In this document: one piece after another, positions 56,955 to 64,000 of the stretch | How positions within the stretch are numbered: the stretch's first letter is position 1 | Layout of the letters: each line of letters begins with the position of its first letter | NCBI GenBank assembly: GCA_011051655.1 | Contig: DRKS01000013.1 | Location: 1 to 64,000 of the forward strand | Source: Sedimenticola sp. | GTDB lineage: Bacteria > Pseudomonadota > Gammaproteobacteria > Chromatiales > Chromatiaceae | Length of the DNA: 64,000 bases | Direction of reading: 5' to 3' | Position numbers and translations under genes: made by a program | Notes under the pieces: generated by a model | Told to the model about the DNA's origin: nothing | The model's database searches: none | Seen by the model: the letters and a program-made list of their open reading frames with translations, nothing else

Positions 56955-57201
56955 CGACAAATAAGGCACGGCGCCGGTTCCCAGATAGCTTGAACTGCCT
57001 CCGCCAAACAAACGCGAGCGCTCCGGTAATGCGTAAAATCACAGGGAGCGCTCGCATCGCCATAGCTCTTTGAAAATACAGGAAATATAGAAAATGGCCA
57101 ATAGCACAATGCGAGGCCGAAAAGGTTTATTTTGCATTTACATCGCATGTGCTCGAAAATGCGCCCTTGAAGGGCATGGATTAAAGGGACATAGGAGGTC
57201 A
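56955..57201 (+). promoter_or_regulatory. CRISPR leader
   Basis: A 247-bp stretch between cas2 and the first repeat. An 11-bp inverted repeat GCGAGCGCTCC/GGAGCGCTCGC (57014-57024/57045-57055) may end the cas transcript. The right half (about 57065-57160) is AT-rich and presumably holds the array promoter and integration signals, though I cannot fix a -35/-10 pair. GGAGGTCA directly precedes the first repeat. Confidence 0.75.
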
Positions 57202-60200
57202 GTTATCCGTGGCAAATAGCCACGGCCTCATTGAAGCTGGTGGAGGGGCAGCGACACTGGCTGGACTGCATGGAGTTATCCGTGGCAAATAGCCACGGCC
57301 TCATTGAAGCACATGCACCAATCAAAGATAACCTGTCCTTTACCATGTTATCCGTGGCAAATAGCCACGGCCTCATTGAAGCAAGGGCTTGTGCGGTATC
57401 GGCTATTTCTGAAGACCCGTTATCCGTGGCAAATAGCCACGGCCTCATTGAAGCTTCTTTATTTTCCCGCTTTTAACTCCTTTATTGTGTTATCCGTGGC
57501 AAATAGCCACGGCCTCATTGAAGCAATTGGTTGGTGATAGCTTTTTCAATGATCTCAGCTCGTTATCCGTGGCAAATAGCCACGGCCTCATTGAAGCCGC
57601 CCCTGGCGGGCCAGGTCGTCCAGCGCCTCTTCAAGTTATCCGTGGCAAATAGCCACGGCCTCATTGAAGCAAGACCTAGGTGCTTCTCACAATACGCCCT
57701 ATCGTAGTTATCCGTGGCAAATAGCCACGGCCTCATTGAAGCCCAGATTTGAGGCCACCACGCCCATGGCAATGGCAGTTATCCGTGGCAAATAGCCACG
57801 GCCTCATTGAAGCCTACCAATACATGGGAATAACTACCGGGTGAAAATCCGTTATCCGTGGCAAATAGCCACGGCCTCATTGAAGCCCCTGTATCTTTCT
57901 GAAAAGCGTACATTTTACGGCCGTTATCCGTGGCAAATAGCCACGGCCTCATTGAAGCAACCTTTTTTTCATTCATCTGACAATGCCTTCAAAAAGTTAT
58001 CCGTGGCAAATAGCCACGGCCTCATTGAAGCATGCCTGGCCGCTTGCTGTGCATCCTGATGGACCTGTTATCCGTGGCAAATAGCCACGGCCTCATTGAA
58101 GCCCAGTAACCGCTTGCTGAGGTCCGTCGGCGAGCCAGGTTATCCGTGGCAAATAGCCACGGCCTCATTGAAGCTCGAAAGACAGACGAGGGCCTCGCCT
58201 GTGTCATAGTCAGTTATCCGTGGCAAATAGCCACGGCCTCATTGAAGCCCGGAAGCCTTGCACCGCATAAACAGGCGCTTTTCGTTATCCGTGGCAAATA
58301 GCCACGGCCTCATTGAAGCGGCGGACAAGCCGTTTTCCGCTCTGGTGCTTGATGGGTTATCCGTGGCAAATAGCCACGGCCTCATTGAAGCGTGATTCGA
58401 TAGGTCTCCCAAAGCTCGATATGCCGGGTTATCCGTGGCAAATAGCCACGGCCTCATTGAAGCGTCTTAATCGAGGAGGGGAACTTTTCCACCAGGTGGG
58501 GTTATCCGTGGCAAATAGCCACGGCCTCATTGAAGCTATGACTACGTCCGCACTCTCTCCGGCAGCCTTCTGGGTTATCCGTGGCAAATAGCCACGGCCT
58601 CATTGAAGCATTCGGGCGGAAACATCTTACCTTTCCGTCTTACCCGTTATCCGTGGCAAATAGCCACGGCCTCATTGAAGCTGTTACGTATCCGCTGATT
58701 AGTACCGTCGAATAAAAAGTTATCCGTGGCAAATAGCCACGGCCTCATTGAAGCCCCCGGGTTTCCTGCCGCTTGGTAATCGGAATAATAGGTTATCCGT
58801 GGCAAATAGCCACGGCCTCATTGAAGCTCGGGGAGACTAGTTTAAATGGCTTATCGTGTACAGGTTATCCGTGGCAAATAGCCACGGCCTCATTGAAGCA
58901 GACGGCGTAATGGCGGGAGTGTCGTTAGTCTGCAGTTATCCGTGGCAAATAGCCACGGCCTCATTGAAGCGCATCGTGATGCGTACGACGAAGATATTTA
59001 ACGCGAAGTTATCCGTGGCAAATAGCCACGGCCTCATTGAAGCGGAAAAAGCAACTCCCGGGTACAATCCCATAAAAGACGTTATCCGTGGCAAATAGCC
59101 ACGGCCTCATTGAAGCATTTCTTTGGGGGATGCGCAGCAGAAAGATGCCGGTTGTTATCCGTGGCAAATAGCCACGGCCTCATTGAAGCTCTGTTGGTAG
59201 CCGTTAATGGAACAAAAGTGATACCGGTTATCCGTGGCAAATAGCCACGGCCTCATTGAAGCGATGGTGATCATAGCTGTGAGTTCGAGACGTTGTATGT
59301 TATCCGTGGCAAATAGCCACGGCCTCATTGAAGCTGACCATGTTCAAGAATCTCTTTGATCCAGTCGCCGATGTTATCCGTGGCAAATAGCCACGGCCTC
59401 ATTGAAGCATATAGGCGGTTGTTCTTTATAGCTTTTTGTTCTAGTTATCCGTGGCAAATAGCCACGGCCTCATTGAAGCCCTAATTTGCAGGCCATTCAT
59501 TCCACAGAAGGGCGGGTTATCCGTGGCAAATAGCCACGGCCTCATTGAAGCGACGAAGCAGGAACGCAACTGCAATCAGGATCGGACGTTATCCGTGGCA
59601 AATAGCCACGGCCTCATTGAAGCAACAGATACGGAGAAGAGTCTGCCGGCAGGGTCGTGGGGTTATCCGTGGCAAATAGCCACGGCCTCATTGAAGCTTG
59701 TATATACTGATAATCGAGGGCACAAAACTTGCGTTATCCGTGGCAAATAGCCACGGCCTCATTGAAGCAGGCCAGCGAGCTGATACCGCCGCCAAGCGAC
59801 CTCAGTTATCCGTGGCAAATAGCCACGGCCTCATTGAAGCGGCGAGCAGTGCTGGCCCGCTTTCGTCAATGAGCGCAAGTTATCCGTGGCAAATAGCCAC
59901 GGCCTCATTGAAGCCGGATGCCGCATTTCAGCGCTGCGGCCAGGGCCACTGTTATCCGTGGCAAATAGCCACGGCCTCATTGAAGCAGCTCAGTTTCACG
60001 TTCCTTTCTTATCTTTTCTAAGTTATCCGTGGCAAATAGCCACGGCCTCATTGAAGCTAAGGTTTTTTCTTCTTTGAGGACAGGCACCACACCCGTTATC
60101 CGTGGCAAATAGCCACGGCCTCATTGAAGCTAATTCCTTAAGGGTATACCTAGTACTTTTAACACTGTTATCCGTGGCAAATAGCCACGGCCTCATTGAA

Positions 60201-61426
60201 GCTATAACAAATCCATGCAGCCTTTTATGCAGATTCATGGTTATCCGTGGCAAATAGCCACGGCCTCATTGAAGCTACAATAAGGTTGTAAATAAAAACC
60301 CTATCCTCTTTCGTTATCCGTGGCAAATAGCCACGGCCTCATTGAAGCATTAGTGTTCTTTCACTGCATTTTTGCCCCATCCTAAGTTATCCGTGGCAAA
60401 TAGCCACGGCCTCATTGAAGCGATATTGTGGAAGAGATAAATAATGATTTATTAGAGTTATCCGTGGCAAATAGCCACGGCCTCATTGAAGCTTCCCCGA
60501 CCTTATCCTGGGATGCGTTCTCAAGCGGTTATCCGTGGCAAATAGCCACGGCCTCATTGAAGCACGCCTGCGCTTTTTCGCCGCCCTGCGCATCTTTGGT
60601 TATCCGTGGCAAATAGCCACGGCCTCATTGAAGCTCCTTGGCCGCCTTTTTCCAGTCCTCCAGACTCACGTTATCCGTGGCAAATAGCCACGGCCTCATT
60701 GAAGCGTCTACGTTTCCGCCAAAAGCGAGGCGGGCTTTTCCGGTTATCCGTGGCAAATAGCCACGGCCTCATTGAAGCCCGTCCTATTTCCAGCAAACCC
60801 AGTTGACACAAATGGTTATCCGTGGCAAATAGCCACGGCCTCATTGAAGCTTGGCATGTCGTTGTCCTTAATAGGGGGTTGCGTGAAGTTATCCGTGGCA
60901 AATAGCCACGGCCTCATTGAAGCATTACAGGAGTTAAAAAACCAAATGGAGCGTACCTGGTTATCCGTGGCAAATAGCCACGGCCTCATTGAAGCTGCGG
61001 AATCATCGGATACTGTTGTTCGGCCACGGCGTTATCCGTGGCAAATAGCCACGGCCTCATTGAAGCGACAAGGTTGGGCCGGCCGGGGCGCCAGATTGCC
61101 CGGTTATCCGTGGCAAATAGCCACGGCCTCATTGAAGCTTCCTGGTGGATGAGTTGATTGCGCACTTGCATGGCGTTATCCGTGGCAAATAGCCACGGCC
61201 TCATTGAAGCACCAGGATGTATTCATCATCCAGCGTGCCGCCGCTGTTATCCGTGGCAAATAGCCACGGCCTCATTGAAGCCTCTCCCCACCGGCGGCTG
61301 TAGCCCAGTCGCTCCAGGTTATCCGTGGCAAATAGCCACGGCCTCATTGAAGGGGACACCAAATCCTGATCCCGAAAGAACTCGTTAAAAGTTATCCGTG
61401 GCAAATAGCCACGGCCTCATTGAAGC
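57202..61426 (+). CRISPR. Type I-G CRISPR array, 59 repeats, 58 spacers
   Basis: The repeat is 36 bp: GTTATCCGTGGC, loop AAATA, GCCACGG, CCTCATTGAAGC. Starts run from 57202, 57275, 57347 to 61246, 61318, 61391; I counted 59. Spacers are 34-38 bp (mean period 72.2 bp). The 7-bp stem CCGTGGC/GCCACGG suits Cas6-type processing. Repeats are essentially identical along the whole array; the only variant I noticed is the next-to-last (61318-61353), which ends in G instead of C. The final repeat is intact. All open frames inside the array are artefacts of the repeat. Confidence 0.99.
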
Positions 61427-61463
61427 ATAACTGGAGGAATTTACAGTGCAGCATTTATCAGCA

Positions 61464-61492
61464 GCCTCCCCCGCATACGCGGGGATCGACCG
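61464..61492 (+). CRISPR. Degenerate type I-E-like repeat (isolated)
   Basis: A 29-bp sequence with core CCCCCGCATACGCGGGGATC then GACCG, the form of a type I-E repeat. It lies 37 bp after the I-G array, in the same orientation, and is separated by 286 bp from the next I-E-like repeat. Confidence 0.7.
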
Positions 61493-61778
61493 CTGGCAAA
61501 TCGAGGGCCGGGATACACCCGCCGTTGCCGTATTCGAAACCGACCGCGCCGGCTGGGTGGGTGTCACCACCCACAAGCCCGACGAGGCGGCGGACCTGGA
61601 GCGGCAGAGCCGCAAAGGGGAAAGGGTGTGGGGAAGAGAGTGAGGCATGACGGCCTGCCCGTCATCCCCCATCCCGCGTCTCGTCTGTGGGTGGCAGGCA
61701 CCGTCGGACGCGTAGACCTTATATAGTATAGCCATGGCCGGCATATCCATAAAGATCGACTACGACAACCGCCAGATC

Positions 61779-61927
61779 GCCTTCCCCGCATGCGCGGGGA
61801 TCGACTCAGAGCATGCCACCAACTCACGCGTCAGCGAGTATTCCCCACACCCGTGGGAATGAACCGACAAGAAGACTGGCGACGTCCTCGATCTGCTCGT
61901 GTTCCCCACATGTAAACCGGCATGCAA
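61779..61927 (+). CRISPR. Remnant type I-E-like array, three degenerate repeats
   Basis: Repeats of 29 bp start at 61779 (TTCCCCGCATGCGCGGGGAT core), 61838 (GTATTCCCCACACCCGTGGG then AATGAACCG) and 61899 (GTGTTCCCCACATGT, then decayed). Intervals are 59 and 61 bp; 61 bp is the classic I-E period. No I-E cas genes are in the window. This is a decayed array or a fragment left after loss of a second CRISPR system. Confidence 0.75.
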
Positions 61928-61931
61928 AAAT

Positions 61932-61964
61932 GACCCACCCCGTAGGGTGGGTGCGGATTGAAAC
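61932..61964 (+). CRISPR. Solitary type I-C-like repeat (tentative)
   Basis: A 33-bp sequence with stem ACCCACCC/GGGTGGGT (loop CGTA) and the tail GCGGATTGAAAC, close to the tail of type I-C repeats (GTGGATTGAAAC). It stands alone directly after the I-E-like remnant. The GGGTGGGT hairpin is also a common intergenic sequence, so this may be chance. Confidence 0.4.
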
Positions 61965-62018
61965 ATAAAAGCTGCGGTCTGATGCTGGTTCGGAAAGTTT
62001 AGCCTGACCACTTGTCAT

Positions 62019-62052
62019 TCCCAGAACGGGGCCTATAACTCCCAAAATGGGA
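62019..62052 (+). promoter_or_regulatory. Tandem operators of the wHTH gene
   Basis: TCCCAAAATGGGA (62040-62052) is palindromic, and TCCCAGAACGGGG (62019-62031) is an imperfect second copy. Their centres are 21 bp apart, two helical turns, so dimers would bind on the same face. They lie just before the ATG at 62058 and are probably autoregulatory sites. Confidence 0.6.
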
Positions 62053-62057
62053 ATATT

Positions 62058-62294
62058 ATGGCGAAACGGGCAGTGACTAAAACAACATCCTTGGGCGATA
62101 CGCTTTTTACCAAGACCCAGCAGCAAGTGCTTGGGCTTCTCTTCGGGCAACCGGACCGGAGTTTTTATGCCAACGAGATTGTCAGGCATGCCGGGATGGG
62201 CATCGGCACGGTGCAGGGTGAGCTGGCCCGCTTGTCCGGGGCTGGGTTGCTGATAGTTAGCCGCCAAGGGGAACCAGAGATCGATAGGGTCTGA
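62058..62294 (+). pseudogene. Truncated winged-helix regulator (nucleotidyltransferase-linked type)
   Basis: 78 codons: MAKRAVTKTTSLGDTLFTKT then LGLLFGQPDRSFYANEIVRHAGMG, a complete winged-helix domain up to LLIVSRQGEPEIDRV. In the family as I know it, this domain is followed by about 100 residues, often a nucleotidyltransferase-like part, after a SRQGNQK-type junction. Here the frame ends in an unrelated short tail, so the 3' part seems deleted. The DNA-binding domain and its operators remain, so it may still repress. Confidence 0.6.
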
Positions 62295-62348
62295 CTCGAT
62301 TGATCTCTTGTGAAATGCTGCAAAGCGGATAGGGCAACCGGCTCTACC

Positions 62349-62651
62349 TCATCCTTCGGTGATGTCGTCATTGCTCCAATCTTCTCTGTGGTGCCAAATG
62401 CGCAGGATCAGCACAGACTGACGCAACGGGGTATAGCGTACGATATAGCTGCCCGGCACCAGATCCCTGAGCTGATCGGGATCGGGTGCGTGACTAACCG
62501 GGTGACCCAGTCGGGGTTGTCGAGATAGCTGTTTAATACCCGCGACCAACCGCCTGGCGATCTTGTCGGCTGCCAGCGGATTGTGTTCGGCTATGAACTC
62601 CCGCAGCCGTGCCATATCATCGATGGCTACATCCGTGTATTCGATCTTCAT
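62349..62651 (-). CDS. ParE-type toxin
   Basis: A 100-residue toxin of the ParE/RelE superfamily: IEYTDVAIDDMARLREFIAE, ARRLVAGIKQLSRQPRLGHP, YIVRYTPLRQSVLILRIWHH. ParE members block gyrase; RelE members cut mRNA, and the choice cannot be made here. Its start overlaps the antitoxin stop by 4 bp (ATGA). Confidence 0.9.
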   Translation of the reverse strand: MKIEYTDVAIDDMARLREFIAEHNPLAADKIARRLVAGIKQLSRQPRLGHPVSHAPDPDQLRDLVPGSYIVRYTPLRQSVLILRIWHHREDWSNDDITEG

Positions 62652-62914
62652 GGCTTCGGCGGCGGCAGCTCATCATCTTTACCCCAGCTCTCCAGCCAGG
62701 CATGCACTGCTTCACTATCAACCACCTTGCCTTGCCGCGCCGACTCCAGAGCCTCCAAGGTCTCCTGCCAGCGCTGCTGTTCCAGGGCATCACGTTGCAG
62801 AAACTCCCTGACCGCCTGATTGACTAGCCAGTTCTTACTGCGGTGGCGTCTTTCGGCGGCCGTTTTCAAGGGCTCTTCAAGGTCTGGTTGCAGGCGGATG
62901 CTGGTTACGGACAT
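62648..62914 (-). CDS. CopG-type ribbon-helix-helix antitoxin
   Basis: An 88-residue antitoxin: SVTSIRLQPDLEEPLKTAAE (RHH) and RHRSKNWLVNQAVREFLQRD, then an acidic/Trp-containing tail (HAWLESWGKDDELPPPKP) that would bind the toxin. CAGGAGAG precedes the ATG. Confidence 0.88.
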   Translation of the reverse strand: MSVTSIRLQPDLEEPLKTAAERRHRSKNWLVNQAVREFLQRDALEQQRWQETLEALESARQGKVVDSEAVHAWLESWGKDDELPPPKP

Positions 62915-62930
62915 GGTTTCTCTCCTGGCT

Positions 62931-62955
62931 GACTACAGTGTAATACATTGTAGTC
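62931..62955. promoter_or_regulatory. Operator of the ParE-type pair
   Basis: GACTACA/TGTAGTC (62931-62937/62949-62955) flank a smaller palindrome TGTAATACA (62939-62947), 17 bp upstream of the antitoxin start. Similar TGTA-n-TACA palindromes stand before the other two toxin-antitoxin pairs. Confidence 0.6.
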
Positions 62956-63128
62956 CATTTTATGGAAAACCCCACTGCTTCATCCGATAAGCCGTTGTAG
63001 CGTTACTCCTCCCGGAAGGTCTGCTTCAGCCCCATCGACCTGATAGTCGTCAAAACAACGGGGCGCATCAACCCCCTCTTTTCGTTTTACGGTGATCCGA
63101 TCAAATAGATCATGGGCGGGCGCTTTGC

Positions 63129-63279
63129 TAACCCGCATTTCTCACCAGGCGGACTTAATTCATTGAGAAAGTTACAAAATTCACATACTTAGCCTCATAA
63201 ACTGATGGTGGTTAATTTGTACTCTGTCCTGTTTGATTTTTGGAACAGAAGAATGGAATCCTGGTGAGATATGCGGGCT
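63129..63279. repeat. Inverted pair of the dispersed repeat (copies 2 and 3)
   Basis: Copy 2 is inverted at 63129-63149; copy 3 is direct at 63260-63279; both match the 21-bp repeat at 218-238 with one mismatch each. They enclose 110 bp without a gene, as in a small non-autonomous element or an insertion-sequence scar. The rest of the gap 62956-63428 holds AT-rich DNA and no supported gene. Confidence 0.55.
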
Positions 63280-63428
63280 GCTATCCCTGCATTCCCTGAC
63301 AATAATGACAATATATCAACATTAAAGATCACTAGTTGACACGCGGGCATTTTCAAAGGAGAATTCATTTGCATTTTTCAATCATTTTTCTGATCACTAT
63401 TTATTAATCTTTATGAGGAGCCATCATT

Positions 63429-63701
63429 ATGAAAAAGCCTGTTCACACCATCTTAATTACGACTGCTCTAATATCGGCTGCCGCCAATGCAAGCGAGTCA
63501 GCCGAGAAAGATGCTGTTTTTCACAATGAGCCGTCTTATGCTTGCAGGGTAATGCTGGAGCGCGGTTCGGAGATGTTCTGCCAAAAAGAGAAGGTTTTGG
63601 CTTTTCTCCAAAAAAAGAATCGCAAACTGGCGGCCATGGAGAGCGGGACGAAGGCGGCTGCCTCCCGAGAGGCGGCATCGCCTGCAACTTCGAAATTGTG
63701 A
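63429..63701 (+). CDS. Small exported protein of unknown function
   Basis: A 90-residue protein with signal peptide KPVHTILITTALISAAANAS (cleavage near ANA/SE). The mature part has two cysteines (YACRVMLERGSEMFCQKE) that may pair, then a Lys-rich helix and an Ala/Ser-rich tail. GAGGAG lies about 9 bases before the ATG and the upstream region is AT-rich (63360-63420), so expression is likely. No family recognised. Confidence 0.6.
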   Translation: MKKPVHTILITTALISAAANASESAEKDAVFHNEPSYACRVMLERGSEMFCQKEKVLAFLQKKNRKLAAMESGTKAAASREAASPATSKL

Positions 63702-64000
63702 GCGCCAGGTGATAATGGCACAAGGATGTGCCGTTTGGCGCCTTACCCACATTATGCGGGCGGGACACCCGCGCTCCTGACCATATAAACTGATTACATT
63801 GTGAAGCTGTTCAGTTGAGCAGCTTATGCTCCCCTCCCCCCTCAATCCCATCGCCATGAAGAAACGGATCTCCATGCTGTTTACGAAATGATCCGCTGAA
63901 TGTGCTTTTGGGTGTGACCATATGTCGCATTGTCTGAGGTCAGACTCTCGATATAGCATGCCCCACAAGGAGTTTTTGCTTTAACACTTGACAACCTTAT
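63702..64000. other. Right-end gap
   Basis: No gene is supported. It contains GCGGGCGGGACACCCGCGCT-type palindromic sequence (about 63757-63777), a 9-bp hairpin AAGCTGTTC/GAGCAGCTT (63804-63825) and a fragment of the MITE-like repeat (about 63830-63850, inverted). Confidence 0.4.

Noticed and set aside
57203-61388. Many open frames of 60-126 codons in the CRISPR array
   Set aside because: They are translations of the repeat (peptides such as YPWQIATASLK or MRPWLFATDN) with spacers between; the array is non-coding.
61446-61643. 65-codon frame containing SPAYAGID
   Set aside because: Its start lies in a degenerate CRISPR repeat, which encodes that peptide by chance; the remainder has no known domain.
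61932-61964. I-C-like repeat as proof of a third CRISPR system
   Set aside because: Only one copy is visible and GGGTGGGT hairpins are common between genes; kept as a tentative feature only.

Overview
The window looks like the chromosome of a GC-rich, autotrophic, probably sulfur-oxidising gammaproteobacterium. It carries a two-subunit ATP citrate lyase with an unusually long large subunit, of the kind described as type II in tubeworm symbionts and relatives, next to other reductive TCA (rTCA) cycle genes and an Hdr/Flx/fumarate reductase cluster. It also has PEP-CTERM-like (VPLPA) surface proteins and a type I-G (formerly I-U) CRISPR-Cas system. The taxonomic placement is inference from gene content; no rRNA is present.

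Layout. 1-5.3 kb: a structured repeat, a polysaccharide export protein, two VPLPA-sorted proteins and three exported or small unknowns, all on the minus strand, with an enhancer-binding-type regulator (5.3-6.7 kb) that probably controls surface polysaccharide genes. 6.7-12.9 kb: a five-gene minus-strand operon (Sel1 protein, von Willebrand A protein, LolD-like ATPase, FtsX-like permease, inactive formylglycine-enzyme fold). It matches the TagT/TagS/TagR/PpkA-periplasmic sensing module of type VI secretion, but has no kinase or secretion genes nearby. 13-17.3 kb: FKBP isomerase, DEAD-box helicase, CcsA/ResB cytochrome c assembly. 17.3-31.4 kb: aconitase, transhydrogenase, monomeric isocitrate dehydrogenase, ATP citrate lyase (two subunits) and malate dehydrogenase. 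32-42 kb: hdrC-hdrB-frdB-frdA-hdrA-flxD-flxC-flxB-(pseudogene)-flxA, a predicted electron-bifurcating complex joined to a soluble fumarate reductase. Its gene junctions, and those of icd and mdh, carry arrays of 7-bp repeats. 42-46 kb: copper-chaperone pair, SEC-C microprotein, WYL regulator, Tat-exported HIRAN protein, MITE-like repeats, BrnTA toxin-antitoxin. 46-61.4 kb: cas3-csx17-csb1-csb2-unknown gene, an antisense MazEF-type pair, cas4-cas1, cas2, leader and a 59-repeat array. 61.4-64 kb: remnants of other CRISPR arrays, a broken regulator, a ParDE-type pair, inverted repeats and a small secreted protein.

The most interesting element sits at 45.9-46.06 kb, directly in front of cas3. A promoter drives two degenerate CRISPR repeats that keep the repeat hairpin through compensatory base changes and enclose one 35-nt spacer. 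The first 16 nt of that spacer match, with a single mismatch at position 6, a site next to the -35 box of the same promoter, and this site is preceded by TTC, which fits a TTN PAM. I interpret this as an RNA-guided autorepression circuit in which the I-G effector, loaded with a crRNA-like guide, shuts off its own operon.
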